Assembly: GCF_900230215.1 (NCBI RefSeq)
Contig: NZ_LT907982.1
Span: 4,815,922 to 4,879,921 of the forward strand
Length of the DNA: 64,000 nt
Reading direction: 5' to 3'
Source: Jatrophihabitans sp. GAS493
GTDB lineage: Bacteria > Actinomycetota > Actinomycetes > Mycobacteriales > Jatrophihabitantaceae
Below, piece by piece: positions 52,122 through 62,755 of this stretch. Position 1 is the stretch's first letter, and every line of letters begins with the position of its first letter. A program made the translations under genes and the position numbers. A model generated the notes under the pieces. It saw only the letters and a list, made by a program, of their open reading frames with translations. It searched no databases and was not told where the DNA came from.

Positions 52122-55100
52122 CTAAGACCTTCGCGCACCAGGTCAGCAGCGGCACATCGCGCAGCGGCTCGCCACCGAACTTCGCTTCGGTGAACTTGCC
52201 GTCCTTCCCGACTATCCCCTTCGGCCGCGGCACGCTGACCGTGGCCACCGCCTGCTTGTAGAGCGACTTGTCGAAGAGGCGCTTGAGCCGGATCTGGGCC
52301 GACTCGGCCAGTTCGAGCGGGCCGAAGCGAATCGTGTTCCCCTGCATCGAGACCTCGGTGAGGCCATAGCTGCGAGCCAGCACCTTGAAGCGGGCCACCG
52401 CCAGCAGGTTGGAGACCGGTTCCGGGATCGGCCCGAAGCGGTCGATGAGTTCCAGCCGGACGGCCTCCACCGCCTCGTCGGATGAGGCCGAGGCCAGCGC
52501 CCGGTAGGCCTCCAGCCGTAGCCGCTCGCCGGGCAGGTAGTCGTAGGGCAGGTTGGCGTCCACCGGCAGATCCACCTTGACGTCGACGAACTCCTGCTCG
52601 GTCTCGCCGCGGAACTCGGCCACCGCCTCGCCGACCAGGCGAACGTAGAGGTCGAAGCCCACTCCGGCGATGTGCCCGGACTGCTCACCGCCGAGCAGGT
52701 TTCCGGCGCCCCGGATCTCCAGATCCTTCATAGCCACGGCCATGCCGGCCCCGAGCTCGGTGTGCTGGGCAATCGTGGCCAGGCGATCGAGTGCCAGCTC
52801 GGTGAGCGGCTTCTCCGGCGGGTAGAGGAAGTAGGCGTAGCCACGTTCCCGGGAACGCCCGACCCGGCCGCGCAGCTGGTGCAGTTGCGAGAGGCCGAAC
52901 ATGTCGGCCCGTTCCACGATCAGCGTGTTCGCGTTGGGGATGTCCAGCCCCGACTCGACGATGGTGGTGGAGACGAGAACGTCGAAGCGATTCTCCCAGA
53001 AACCCAGCATGATCTGCTCGAGCGCGTCCTCCCCCATCTGCCCGTGAGCCACCGCGATCCGCGCCTCGGGCACCAGCTCGGCCAGCTTCGCCGCCGCCCG
53101 GTTGATCGACTCCACCCGGTTGTGGATGTAGAAGACCTGCCCGTCGCGGAGCAGCTCGCGGCGCACCGCGGCCGCGATCTGCCGGCTGTCATGCGCCCCG
53201 ACGAAGGTGAGGATCGGGTGCCGCTCCTCCGGCGGGGTGAGGATCGTCGTCATCTCCCGGATTCCGGTGAGCGACATCTCCAGGGTGCGCGGGATCGGAG
53301 TGGCCGACATCGTCAGCACATCCACCGAGGTCCGCAGCGACGTCAGGTACTCCTTGTGCTCGACGCCGAAGCGCTGCTCCTCATCGACGATGACCAGACC
53401 GAGGTCCTTGAAGCGGACGGTCTGCTGCAGGATGCGGTGCGTACCGATGACGATGTCGACGCTGCCGTCGTGCAATCCGGCCAGCACCTTGTCGGCATCC
53501 GACGACGCCGTGAAGCGGGACAACTCCCGCAGCTGCACCGGAAACTGCGACATCCGCTCGGAGAACGTGGTGTGGTGCTGGTGGGCCAGCAGCGTGGTCG
53601 GCACCAGCACCGCCACCTGCTTGCCGTCCTGGACCGCCTTGAAGGCGGCCCGTACGGCGACCTCCGTCTTGCCGTAGCCGACGTCGCCACAGATCACCCG
53701 ATCCATCGGCAGCGACTTCTGCATGTCGGCCTTAACCTCGTCGATGGCGGCCAGCTGATCGGGGGTCTCGACGTAGGCGAAGGCATCCTCGAGCTCTCGC
53801 TGCCACGGGGTATCCGGGCCGAAGGCATAACCCTTCGTTGCCATTCGAGCGGAGTAGAGCCGGATCAACTCGGCCGCGATCTCCTTGACCGCCTTGCGAG
53901 CCCGGCCCTTCGTCTTGGCCCAGTCCGCTCCACCGAGGCGGTTCACCGACGGGGCCTCGCCACCGACGTACTTGGTGACCTGATCGAGGGAGTCGGTCGG
54001 GACGAAGAGCCGGTCGGCCGGCTGCCCCTTCTTCGAAGCCGCGTACTCGATGATCAGGTACTCACGCTCGCCACCGTTGATGGTGCGCCGCACCATCTCC
54101 ACGTACCGCCCGACACCGTGCTGCTCGTGCACCACGAAATCACCGGCGGCCAGGTGGATCGGGTCGATCGCGTTGCGCCGCCGGGTCGGCATCCGGCTGG
54201 AGTCCTTGGTCAGCGAACCACGCTGGCCGGTGAGGTCGGTCTCGGTGAGGACCACGATCTTCATCGACGGCGAGTAGAGACCGCCGAGCAGCGAACCCGT
54301 GGTCACCAGCGCCATCCCGGCCTCGGGCACCGGCACCGCCTCCAGACGGGCCGGCACCTCGGCGTCGCTGAGCCGTTCGACGGTCCGCTTCGCGGTGCCG
54401 TGGCCGTCGAGCACGAGCGCCACCTGCCAGCCGTCGCGGGTCCAGTTGCGCAGGTCGACGACCGCCGCCTCCAGATCGCCCCGGTAGGTCGGAGCCGGCT
54501 CGAAGGTCGAGGTGATCGTCTGGGCCGAGTCGCTGCCGAAGGGGGTGATCCCCCACCACGGCAGCCCCATCCCGATCGCCTCGTCACGCACCTCGTCGAA
54601 GGAGCGCAGCGAGGCCGCCCCCAGATCCACCGGCGCTCTGCCACCACCGGCCGCGGCGGCCCAGGAGGCGGCCAGGAACTCCTGGGAGGTGCTCACCAGG
54701 TCGGCCGAGCGGGACCGCACGCGCTCCGGGTCACAGACGATGACGTGCGTTCCGACCGGCAGCTCGTGCAGCACCAGGGTGAGTTCATCGACCAGCGCCG
54801 GCGCGAGTGCCTCCATCCCCTCCACCGCAGTGCCCAGGCTGATCGGCTCGAGCAGTTCGCCTAGCTCGGGGTGCTCGGCCAGCAGCGCCGCGGCCCGTTC
54901 CCGCACCGAGTCGGTGAGCAGCATCTCCCGACACGGCGGAGCCCAGACGCCGTGCTCGGCGATCTCCAGCGACCGCTGGTCGGCCACCTTGAAGTAGCGC
55001 ACCTCCTCGATGTCGTCGCCCCAGAACTCGACCCGCAGCGGGTGCTGCTCGGTGGGTGGGAAGACGTCGAGGATGCCGCCGCGGACGGCGAACTGGCCGC

Positions 55101-55632
55101 GGTTCTCGACCAGATCGGCCCGTGAATACCCGGCGTTCACCAGGTCGGCGACGATGGTGGCCAGGTCGCGATCGGTGTCGCCGGCGCGGAGCGAGACCGG
55201 CGTCAGGTGGCCGAGTCCGGGCACCTGCGGCTGCAACACCGACCGCACCGGGGCCACCACCACCGAGAGTGGCCCGGAGGCCGGGTCATCGGTCGAGGGG
55301 TGGGCCAGGCGGCGCAGCACGGCCAGCCGCTGCCCGACCGTATCGGCCCGCGGCGAGAGCCGCTCGTGCGGCAGCGTCTCCCAGCCGGGGTAGAGCGCGA
55401 CCGTGTCCGGATCGAGCAGGCTGCCGAGCGCGGTGACCAGATCCTCGGCCTCGCGGGCGGTGCTGGTCACCGCGAGGACCGTCCGGGAGGTGCGGGCGGC
55501 GAAGCCCGCGATGGCGAAGGCCTGGATCGACGGTGGGCCGGTGAGGGTGAGAGTGGGCTGATCGACACTCTCGATCAGGGTGGTCAGGGAGGGTTCGGCG
55601 ACTGCGAGTTCTCGCAATCCAGACAGGCTCAT
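52099..55632 (-). CDS. mfd: Transcription-repair coupling factor Mfd
   Basis: A 1177-residue Mfd, full length. The UvrB-like N-terminal module has [20 protein letters not shown]; the RNA polymerase interaction domain begins [17 protein letters not shown]; the RecG-like motor has Walker [16 protein letters not shown] and the DEEQ box [10 protein letters not shown], followed by [20 protein letters not shown]. It removes stalled RNA polymerase and recruits UvrA. The ATG at 55632 ([11 protein letters not shown]) follows GAGGACCCGA; the frame is open to 55722. A rare TTA leucine codon lies near the 3' end. Confidence 0.97.
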   Translation of the reverse strand: MSLSGLRELAVAEPSLTTLIESVDQPTLTLTGPPSIQAFAIAGFAARTSRTVLAVTSTAREAEDLVTALGSLLDPDTVALYPGWETLPHERLSPRADTVGQRLAVLRRLAHPSTDDPASGPLSVVVAPVRSVLQPQVPGLGHLTPVSLRAGDTDRDLATIVADLVNAGYSRADLVENRGQFAVRGGILDVFPPTEQHPLRVEFWGDDIEEVRYFKVADQRSLEIAEHGVWAPPCREMLLTDSVRERAAALLAEHPELGELLEPISLGTAVEGMEALAPALVDELTLVLHELPVGTHVIVCDPERVRSRSADLVSTSQEFLAASWAAAAGGGRAPVDLGAASLRSFDEVRDEAIGMGLPWWGITPFGSDSAQTITSTFEPAPTYRGDLEAAVVDLRNWTRDGWQVALVLDGHGTAKRTVERLSDAEVPARLEAVPVPEAGMALVTTGSLLGGLYSPSMKIVVLTETDLTGQRGSLTKDSSRMPTRRRNAIDPIHLAAGDFVVHEQHGVGRYVEMVRRTINGGEREYLIIEYAASKKGQPADRLFVPTDSLDQVTKYVGGEAPSVNRLGGADWAKTKGRARKAVKEIAAELIRLYSARMATKGYAFGPDTPWQRELEDAFAYVETPDQLAAIDEVKADMQKSLPMDRVICGDVGYGKTEVAVRAAFKAVQDGKQVAVLVPTTLLAHQHHTTFSERMSQFPVQLRELSRFTASSDADKVLAGLHDGSVDIVIGTHRILQQTVRFKDLGLVIVDEEQRFGVEHKEYLTSLRTSVDVLTMSATPIPRTLEMSLTGIREMTTILTPPEERHPILTFVGAHDSRQIAAAVRRELLRDGQVFYIHNRVESINRAAAKLAELVPEARIAVAHGQMGEDALEQIMLGFWENRFDVLVSTTIVESGLDIPNANTLIVERADMFGLSQLHQLRGRVGRSRERGYAYFLYPPEKPLTELALDRLATIAQHTELGAGMAVAMKDLEIRGAGNLLGGEQSGHIAGVGFDLYVRLVGEAVAEFRGETEQEFVDVKVDLPVDANLPYDYLPGERLRLEAYRALASASSDEAVEAVRLELIDRFGPIPEPVSNLLAVARFKVLARSYGLTEVSMQGNTIRFGPLELAESAQIRLKRLFDKSLYKQAVATVSVPRPKGIVGKDGKFTEAKFGGEPLRDVPLLTWCAKVLADVVGRE

Positions 55633-55756
55633 TCGGGTCCTCAGCTGGTTCAGGCACAGCAGAAATATCCCCATTCCAGCTTCGGAGGGGGATTCTCCAA
55701 GCGTACCCGCGGCCACTGACAAGGCAGCCCGCGTCGCGAGAAGGCCAGACGGCCAG

Positions 55757-56458
55757 CTACAGCTGAGCGGCGGCGGCCTTGGTGACGGCGATGAGGTCGT
55801 TCTTCACCTGCGCGGCTCGCTCTGCGGTGGCCGGCGACCCCAGCGTGGCTTGGATCGAGAGCGCCTTGTTCCCCTTGCGGGCATGCAGGACGTAGGTCGT
55901 CGGCAGCAGGTACGCGTCATCTCCGACGCCCGACACCGGCACCGCCCCGGTGGCCGCCGCCTTGGCCCGCGCGAAGGCAGCCGGCGTCGTCGTGGCCAGC
56001 GACATCGTCACGCTGCCGCCGGCCTTCGCGTTGGAGGACGTGAGGGTGAAGATGCAGAGCGGGCTTCCGATGCCGCTGGTGGTCGCGACGGACTTGGTCA
56101 CCACGGCCCCGAAGGCGGTCTTGACGTCGGAGGTTGAGGCGATACGGCAGTTCGGCCCGGAGGCGGCGGTCTGCCCTTCGGCCCCCGGAAGCAGCGAGGA
56201 GGGGGCGGTGGAGGGGGTTGCCGAGGCAGTGGGGGCGGCAGTCGGCGCGGACGTGGCGGCTGTGCCCGGGGGGCGGGTGGCTGCGGTGCCGGAGGTTGCG
56301 CCCGCGGCGGTCGGGGCGGAGCCGGTGGCGGGTGTGGAGGCACTTGCCGACTTACCGGAGTCGTGACCGCAGGCGCTGAGGGAGAACGTCAGGGCAGCAG
56401 CACCCAGCAACGCGGCTCCAATTCGAAACTTGGTAGACCGTGACTGCTCTGTTCCCAT
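55757..56458 (-). CDS. Putative lipoprotein
   Basis: About 233 residues with a signal peptide ending in the lipobox LSAC (about 30 residues in), a 70-residue Ala/Thr/Pro/Ser linker, and a folded domain of about 130 residues with two conserved-looking cysteines (NCRIAS and LCIFTL). The domain resembles the DUF3558-like actinobacterial lipoproteins in layout, but I cannot assign it firmly. ATGs at 56488, 56467 and 56458 are in frame; AGGGG is closest to 56458. Confidence 0.75.
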   Translation of the reverse strand: MGTEQSRSTKFRIGAALLGAAALTFSLSACGHDSGKSASASTPATGSAPTAAGATSGTAATRPPGTAATSAPTAAPTASATPSTAPSSLLPGAEGQTAASGPNCRIASTSDVKTAFGAVVTKSVATTSGIGSPLCIFTLTSSNAKAGGSVTMSLATTTPAAFARAKAAATGAVPVSGVGDDAYLLPTTYVLHARKGNKALSIQATLGSPATAERAAQVKNDLIAVTKAAAAQL

Positions 56459-56600
56459 TTGCGGCATTCCCCTGCTACCTCGGAGCAACTCATCTAGCCT
56501 TGAACCCTATGGGTTCGCACCTGCGCGGACCACTCAGACTTAGCCTTCCCACATGAGCCACCAAGATTGAGCGAGTGTCCGGTGGCTCCACACGACAGCG

Positions 56601-57446
56601 ATGAGGGAGACTTACGCGGTGACCAGCGTGATAGTGCCTGCTCACGACGAAGCGAAGGTGATCCTGCGGCTGCTGGATGGCGCACTGGCCGACGCCGCAC
56701 CCGACGAGTTCGACGTGGTCGTGGTCTGCAACGGCTGCACCGACGACACCGCGGCCCTGGCTCGCAGCCGACCGGGCGTTCGGGTTGTCGAGATCGACGC
56801 CGCCTCCAAGGTCGCCGCCCTGAATGTCGGCGATCGTCACGCGCGGGACTTTCCGCGGATCTATCTCGACGCGGACATCGAACTCAGCACGCAGTCGCTG
56901 CGCCTGGTTCGGGACGCCCTGGCCGAAGCCCCCGCGGCCGCCCCGATGCCGGTCGTCGATACCCGCGGCGGCAGCCCGCTGGTTCGCGGGTACTTCGCCA
57001 TCTGGTCGCGACTGGGCTACACCACCAGTCACGTCCTTGGATCCGGCGTCTATGGCCTCTCCGAGAGCGGGCGCGAGCGTTTCGGGGAGTTCCCCGACCT
57101 CATCTCCGACGATGGTTTCGTCTACTGCCAGTTCGCCCCGTCCGAGCGTCACAACCCCCCGGGTGCGAGTTTCACCATCAGAGCACCGCGCACCGTCGCG
57201 ACGCTGGTTAAGCGGCGCGTCCGCATCATCGCCGGCAACATCGAACTGGAACGCAAAACCGGTCTGCAGCCGCAGCACGACGGCCCCGGCTGGCTATCGG
57301 TGGTGTGGCACAACCCGCGCCTGGCATTCGCCGCCCCCTTCTTCGTCGGCGTGAACACCTACGCCTCCCTCGCCGCCCGGCGACGGGCCAGAGCAGGCAC
57401 CGCCGGCCCATGGAGCCGGGACTTGAGCACGCGGGGGTCAAGCTGA
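56601..57446 (+). CDS. Glycosyltransferase family 2
   Basis: A 281-residue GT2. TSVIVPAHDEAKVILRLLDGAL, DVVVVCNGCTDDTAALA, RIYLDADIEL with a DxD motif (DAD) and LISDDGFVYCQFAP are typical. The C-terminus is basic and hydrophobic (LAFAAPFFVGVNTYASL). It is the last gene in the window region before the frameshift-dense zone. Its stop overlaps the following acyltransferase start by one base (TGATG). An in-frame GTG at 56619 is an alternative start. Confidence 0.9.
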   Translation: MRETYAVTSVIVPAHDEAKVILRLLDGALADAAPDEFDVVVVCNGCTDDTAALARSRPGVRVVEIDAASKVAALNVGDRHARDFPRIYLDADIELSTQSLRLVRDALAEAPAAAPMPVVDTRGGSPLVRGYFAIWSRLGYTTSHVLGSGVYGLSESGRERFGEFPDLISDDGFVYCQFAPSERHNPPGASFTIRAPRTVATLVKRRVRIIAGNIELERKTGLQPQHDGPGWLSVVWHNPRLAFAAPFFVGVNTYASLAARRRARAGTAGPWSRDLSTRGSS

Positions 57447-58029
57447 TGGCGAGAAGTTCAACCGGTCGGCTCAGCCGTGTCGTTCAGGCCGTGATGAGCC
57501 TGCTCGCACCCAGCTCGTGGCTGCGCTACGGAAGATCGCCAACTTCTTCGGCTACGACGGGGCGGACATCCAGCGGGCCAGCGTCGGCCGGGGCGTGGCG
57601 ATGTCGCCGACCGTCTCGATCCGCAACGGCGAGCGGGTGCAGATCGGCGACGGCTGCCACCTCGGTCAGTGGACCTCGATCTGGGCCGGCGACACCCACG
57701 GTCGCATCGTCATCGGTGACCACGCACTGCTCGCCCCACATGTGTTCATCACCGCGTCGGACTACGACTTCGACCCGGCGACGGCCCGGTGATGGATCTG
57801 CCGAAGCGCGAGGCCGACATCTACATCGGTGCCAACACCTGGCTCGGAGCCAACGTCGTTGTGGTGGCCGGGGTGAGGCATCGGCGACGGCGCGATCGTC
57901 GCCGGCCGGATCGGTGGTCACCCCGCGACGTGCCGGCGGGCAGTGTTGGTGGCCGGAGTGCCGGCTCGGGTTATCCGTCAACGCGGCGCGGCACCGGGAG
58001 TCTCCGATCATCGGCCGGAGGCCCAGTGA
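57446..58029 (+). pseudogene. Hexapeptide-repeat acyltransferase, frameshifted
   Basis: Reading across frames gives MARSSTGRLSRVVQAVMSLL, then LRKIANFFGYDGADIQR, VSIRNGERVQIGDGCHLGQW, HALLAPHVFITASDYDF, then MDLPKREADIYIGANTWLG, and finally VVAGVPARVIRQRGAAPG. This is a left-handed beta-helix O-acetyltransferase of the WbbJ/maltose acetyltransferase type. Frame breaks lie near 57520, 57786, 57875 and at least once in 57910-57990. All parts of the family are present in order, so a sequencing cause is likely. The last stop overlaps the next start (GTGA). Confidence 0.75.
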
Positions 58030-58345
58030 GCGACGCTGAAGTCTCCATCGTTCATTGTTCTGTACAACTTGCCAGGAGTGGATCCGCCGCTGCCTCGACT
58101 CGATTCCGGCCGCGGCTTTGCCGATCGGACCGCGGAAGATCGTCGTTCGTCGACCAAACGCCTCTCGGGGCCCGGACTCCAGCGCCCGACATCGTTGGCC
58201 GGCCGATTACCCAGAGGTGATGCTGGCTTCGCAACACCAGCAATCTCGGCTTCGCCGGGGCGCGGTAAATCAAGGAGTGGCCGCCGCCAGCGCGCCCTGG
58301 GTGCTGCTGCTGAACCCGGACACCGAAGCCCAGCCGGGTACCGGG
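58026..58345 (+). pseudogene. Glycosyltransferase family 2 fragment, frameshifted and cut off
   Basis: From a GTG at 58026: AEVSIV, then CQEWIRRCLDSIP and GPRKIVV, VDQT/NAS and ADYPEVMLA, NTSNLGFAGAVNQGVAAAS and APWVLLLNPDTEAQPG. This is the first 100 residues of a rhamnosyltransferase-like GT2 spread over three frames. The sequence then changes into a different protein family near 58330-58350; the rest of the transferase is absent. Confidence 0.7.
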
Positions 58346-58637
58346 ACGCGCGACCGAGATCGTCATGCTGCGTCCCCCCAGCGGAGGCACCGGGCTGGAA
58401 CTGGCCAGGTTCATCCGGCCCGACCACGTGGTCGGCTCACCCGCCCGCCATGGCGAATGACTGGGCCTTCGCAACATATGTTTCGAGATCAGCGACCTGC
58501 GGGCGACCGTCGCCGGCTTGGCCGCGGACGGATACGGGCTGGTCGGCGGCATCGGAGAACACGAGGGCAGCTGGCTGATGGCCTACGTCCGCGGACCCGA
58601 GGGGATCGTCGTCTCACTGGCCGAGCGGATCGGCTGA
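58346..58637 (+). pseudogene. C-terminal part of a VOC/glyoxalase-family protein
   Basis: Across one frame break near 58455: IVMLRPPSGGTGLELARFIR, PDHVVGSPAMANE, then LGLRNICFEISDLRATVAGL, ADGYGLVGGIGEHEGSW and YVRGPEGIVVSLAERIG, then stop. It is the second half of a VOC-superfamily dioxygenase/lyase-like protein. The N-terminal half is missing, replaced by the GT2 fragment. Confidence 0.7.
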
Positions 58638-58979
58638 CCGCCGACGCGCAGACGGCCAACGCGGCGGGTAATCGCGGCGGGTAATCCGGTTGCCCAGCGC
58701 GTCGGGGGTGTGACATCGTTGCCATCGCCGCGATTTAGTCGTGATTCAACGTCGGGAGGTGACACCCATGTACGCAGTATCCGTAGTGGGCGCTCCCTCC
58801 AGTGCACGATCGCGCGACTGACCTAGTTTGCGACCGACGTAATCGCCACCGGAGCGCCCACCAAGCACTTCGCGAGAGGCGACCCATGAACGCAACACCC
58901 TTTTCAAATCAGCACAACACCTCGACGACCCCCGCTGACCGGTCGAGCTCGGAACAGCATCAGCCAGAGGGGATTCCAC
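58638..58979. other. Stretch without a supported gene
   Basis: A 17-codon frame (58768-58821) has GGGAGG upstream, and an ATG at 58886 with GAGAGG upstream opens a frame without recognisable homology that runs into the patatin-like gene; it may be the original start of that gene before a frameshift. Nothing else is seen. Confidence 0.4.
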
Positions 58980-59901
58980 GTCTCGAACGGCACCGCGGGC
59001 GAACGCGCGCTTGTCCTCGGCGGCGGCGGATCGACCGGCAACGCGTGGCTCATCGGCGTCATCGCCGGCCTCAGCGCGGCTGGGCTCGATGTGACCGAAG
59101 CCGATCTGATCATCGGGACCTCGGCCGGATCGACCCGCGGCGGCGCAGATCAGCGGCCGCCTCCCCGAACGAGTTGCTCGCCGCCATCCTCGACGCGGCA
59201 TCCCAGCCGTCGACGACGGCGCCTGGACGCGACCGCAGGCCGCCGGCGATGGGACCAGTGGTCAACCAGCTGCAGCGGTTGCGCGAGATCATCGACTCCG
59301 CCGCGGACGTGGCCGACCTGCGCCGCAGACTGGGGGCGGCGGCGAGTGACCGCGATGCGACGGCGGACGGTCCCCGGCAGCTGCAGTGGCGGGGCCACCG
59401 TGGCGGCCCGGCTGCCCGCCAGGGACTGGCCGGACCGCAGGATGTTCATCACTGCGATCGACGCCGACACCGGCGAGCCGGTCGTCTTCGATCGCCACAG
59501 TGGAGTCGAGCTGGTGGATGCCATCGCGGCCAGCTGCACAACGGCTTCGGACTCCCGCCCTACCGCATCGGGCGACCGCCGATACCTCGACGGCGGCTAC
59601 CGATCCAACGCCGAGAACGCCGATCTGGCACTCGGATACGGACGGGTACTCGTGCTCTCACCGTTCGGCGGAAGGTCACTGCATCCGCCGGCCTGGGGCA
59701 CGCATCTGGCCACCCAGATCGAGGAGCTTCGCGCCCACGGCAGCCGGGTGGAGACCATCTTCCCCGACCCCGACGCCGGAGCACATGTTCGGTGCGAATG
59801 CGATGGATCTGTCGCTGCGCCCGGCCGCCGCCCGAGCCGGCTTCGAGCAGGGAAGAGCCCGGGCCGAACTACTCGCCCCGTTCTGGCGCTTGAGGTGCTG
59901 A
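58980..59901 (+). pseudogene. Patatin-like phospholipase, frameshifted
   Basis: Pieces in three frames make one patatin: GERALVLGGGGSTGNAWLIG (oxyanion loop GGGG), EADLIIGTSAGST (nucleophile GxSxG), PNELLAAILDAASQPS, INS-like helices (VVNQLQRLREIIDSAADVAD), RMFITAIDADTGEPVVFD, DRRYLDGGYRSNAENADLAL (DGG aspartate) and FGANAMDLSLRPAAARAGFE. Breaks are near 59140, 59390 and 59780. Both catalytic residues are intact. It would be a serine lipid hydrolase if the frame were whole. Confidence 0.75.
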
Positions 59902-59929
59902 TAGCCGCCGACTGGCTGCGGCTGGGTGG

Positions 59930-60070
59930 GCGCCGGGCCGAGAACGTCGAACCGCGGGCGGGCTGCACCGGTGCGAATTTGGCCAGGCCAATGGCCGGCA
60001 TGTCGATGTAGATCGACTCCATCGCCCCGCTGCGGGAGTACGTCTCATGCCAGAAGCCGTGCCTGCGCGG
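59930..60070 (-). pseudogene. Remnant resembling a DUF4188 (monooxygenase-like) protein
   Basis: On the minus strand, HGFWHETYSRSGAMESIYID and MPAIGLAKFAPVQPARG match the C-terminal WHETY...NMPxxGLG pattern that I recall for DUF4188 proteins. The N-terminal part is absent and a plus-strand gene begins at 60113, so this is at most a fragment. Confidence 0.4.
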
Positions 60071-60112
60071 TCCTGCAGCAGCCTCGGGTGATTGCCTGGA
60101 TACGATCGGGCC

Positions 60113-60704
60113 GTGCTGATCTACTCGATGGGCGTCTCCGTGGACGGCTACATCGCCGATCGTGACGGTAATTTCGGGTGGAGCCCCCGAGCGACGAGCT
60201 CTTCGCCTTCCACCTCGCGCGCGTAAGTGGGCTCGGCTCCTACCTCTGCGGCCGCCGGCTCTACGAGACGATGCTGCCCTGGGAGACCGAGCCCGCGATG
60301 CGCGAGACCGAACTGGGCGCCGAATTCGCCGACGTCTGGGCTGCACTACCGAAGGTCGTCTTCAGCCGAACCCTGGATAGCGTCCAGGGAAACGCCCGCC
60401 TGGCGCGCTCGTCGGTGGCTGAGGAGATCGCCACGGCGCTGGGCGAGACCGGGAACGGCGCGACAGGGAAGGACGAGATCGGGAAGGACGCCGAGATCGG
60501 CGGCCCCGGGCTCGCCGCCGCGGCGATCGAACTCGGCCTGGTCGATGAGCTGCGTATCTTCCGCCTGCCGATCCTGGTCGTGGCGGCACGCCCTACCTAC
60601 CTGTGACGGCCGAGGAGACACCCCTCGACCTCATCGAGACCAGAACCTTCGACTCACACGTGATCTACGAGCGCTACCGGCGCGCCCGCCCCGACTCACC
60701 CTGA
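60113..60704 (+). pseudogene. Dihydrofolate reductase-like (RibD C-terminal family) protein, frameshifted
   Basis: From a GTG at 60113: LIYSMGVSVDGYIADRDGNF, then PPSDELFAFHLARVSGLGSY, LCGRRLYETMLPWE, LPKVVFSRTLDSVQG, GGPGLAAAAIELGLVDELRI, and finally VTAEETPLDLIETRTFDSHV to the stop at 60704. Breaks occur near 60185 and 60595. The family binds NADPH; substrates are usually unknown. A repeat-rich insert (GNGATGKDEIGKDAEIGG) sits before the GGPGLA loop. Confidence 0.75.
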
Positions 60705-60734
60705 AGATCTCCACCGGATTCGTCCGGGACGGCC

Positions 60735-61339
60735 TCAGCTGCGGCGGTAGCGAATATGGGTGGTCAGAGGGGAGTGAAGCACCTCGACCGGCTCGAAGCC
60801 GAAGGACTCAACACCGTCGAAGATGCGCTCGCCGGAACCGAGCAGCACGGGCGCGATGTTCGAGGGTCAGCTCATCGATCACCCCGGCCGCGAGTGCCTG
60901 CCGGACCGTCCGAGGCTCCACCGGCGATGTCCACCCCGCTATCCCAGCCGCCTCAGATGCGGCGGCGTAGGCGGCGTCGAAACCCTCGTGACGAAGTGAA
61001 AGGTCGTCCCGCCATCCATCGGGATCGGATCATGGCGGTGGTGGGTCAGCACGAAGACCGGCGCGTGGTACGGCGGTTCGGGACCCCACCAGCCCGACCA
61101 GTCTTCCTCGTCCCACTCCCCACGGATCGGGCCGTACATGTTGCGCCCCATCACATACGCACCGCGGGGGCGCATGAGCCACCCCGTGGCGAGCTGGTCA
61201 GCCTCATTGGCCCGGGGGTCGCCGATGTGCCAGCCGTGCAGCTCCTGCCCCCGCTTGCCCACGGGTTCTCCCGGCTCTGATCCGGTCCGGCGACGAAGCC
61301 GTCCAATGAGATGGACATGTGGCAGGTGGTGTCCGACAC
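60735..61339 (-). pseudogene. Second dihydrofolate reductase-like protein, frameshifted
   Basis: On the minus strand from a GTG at 61339 (AGGAGG upstream): SDTTCHMSISLDGFVAGPDQ, ELHGWHIGDPRANEADQLAT, AYVMGRNMYGPIRGEW, APVFVLTHHRHDPIPMDGGT, TFHFVT, GFDAAYAAASEAAG, VDIAGGAS, TVRQALAAGVIDELTL, IAPVLLGSGERIFDGVESF and TTHIRYRRS, then stop. At least four single-base frame breaks separate these, yet every conserved block is present. It is a homologue of the plus-strand gene just before it, convergent with it. Confidence 0.75.
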
Positions 61340-61365
61340 CGCAACCTCCTGATTGATCGCGACCG

Positions 61366-62698
61366 TCAGGCCCGATGCTGGATGAAATCGGCCAACCGCG
61401 CCGGATCGTCCAACGCTATATAACGTCGGCCGCGAGCGTCGGAGGTCCTGGCGTTCTGGGCAGCCAGAGCCTCGGGGTTGACCGGATACCCGTCCTCGGG
61501 CAGGCCGAGCACCCGCTGCCAGACCCGCACATACTTGTCGCGCTGCGGAGCCCAGTCGAGCTCGGCGGCGACGCGGGTGCGGGCGAGGCGCCCCGCCGGC
61601 CCGCTCACCGGGGTCGTCGAGCAGCAGCTCCCAAGCCTGCGCGAAACCGGCGAGGTCTCCGGACGGCAGGTAGATCGCGGACTCGCCGGCCGAGACCCGC
61701 GTCTCGACCAGGTCGAAGCTGATCACCGGTAAGCAGTAGGCCATGTACTCCATCGTCTTGTTCATCGTCGAGACGTCATTGAGAGGGCTCTTCGGGTCGG
61801 GGCAGATACCGATGTCGGCCGTCGAGAGGTAGTCAGCGATCTCGGGGGCGGCGACCCGACCGGTGAAGGTCACGTACTCGTCGAGGTTGAGTTCGACGGC
61901 CAGCTCCTTCAGCTCCTCGAGGCAATCGCCGAAGCCGAGCAGCGCCAGGTGACAGTCCTGGCGGCCGCGGCCGTGGACGAGTTCGGCGAGGGCCCGCAGC
62001 GCCTGGTCGACGCCGTCCTGCGGCCCCATGATGCCGAGGTACACGGCCAGTCGCTCCTGCCCACCGCGCAGTGCCGGGACCGGCTCGACCGGGCGCATCA
62101 CCGTGGTGTCCGGTCCGCTGCGCACGACGGTGACCGTCTGCGGGTCACGCCCGCCGCGGTTCAGCGCGATGCTGGTAGGACTCGTTGGTGGAGATGACCT
62201 CGTGCGCGGTCCGGTAGGTCATCTTCTCCAGCCAGCGCAGCGCGCCGAACTGCACTCGGGCCCCGGTGGACTTCGGCGCGCCGAACCGGGATAGGAAGAC
62301 CTCCGGGTTGAGGTCGTGCTGGTCGTAGACGAAGCGCTTACCGAATGGGCGGTAGAGCAGCGCCAGCGCCCAGTACGTGTCCGGCGGGTTGCAGGCCTGG
62401 ATCGCCCCGAAACCGTCCCGCGCCGCCACCAACAGCGACAGCAGCGCGGTCACCAGCCAGCAGTAGATGAACTCGTACATGTAGCCCAGCACGCCGGAGG
62501 CGGCCGGTGGCGGCGGTACTTGTAGATACGGACGCCGTCGATCTCCTGGATGAACGGGTCGCCCGGGCCCTTCGGGCAGATCACCGAGACGCCGATACCG
62601 ACGTCGCGCAGCGCCTGGCACTCCAGCCACACCCGCCGGTCCAGCGGCACCGGCAGATTCTGAACGATTATCAGGACTCGTCGTCGCCGTGCGCCCAT
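61366..62698 (-). pseudogene. Glycosyltransferase family 4, frameshifted
   Basis: Minus strand from an ATG at 62698 with AGGGGAG upstream. Blocks in order: RRVLIIVQNLPVPLDRRVWL, EIDGVRIYKYR, LGYMYEFIYCWLVTALLSLL, KRFVYDQHDLNPEVF, ALRWLEKMTYRTAHEVISTN, RLAVYLGIMGPQDGVDQALR, DIGICPDPKSPLNDVSTMNK and TMEYMAYCLPVISFDLVETR. Breaks are near 62515, 62160 and 61600. It resembles GT4 enzymes of exopolysaccharide clusters and is followed by Wzz-like genes. Confidence 0.8.
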
Positions 62699-62755
62699 CT
62701 GCACTGCTCCCCTTACCGACTGATCTGTGCGGGGATGTGGATCTTCGGTAGCAGC

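Noticed and set aside
52672..54864. A 730-codon open frame on the plus strand opposite mfd
   Set aside because: GC-rich third positions open the opposite strand; the translation is His/Arg/Gly-rich without motifs, while mfd is full length and certain.
58768..58821. A 17-codon frame with GGGAGG upstream
   Set aside because: Too short to support, and it lies in the unreliable frameshifted zone.
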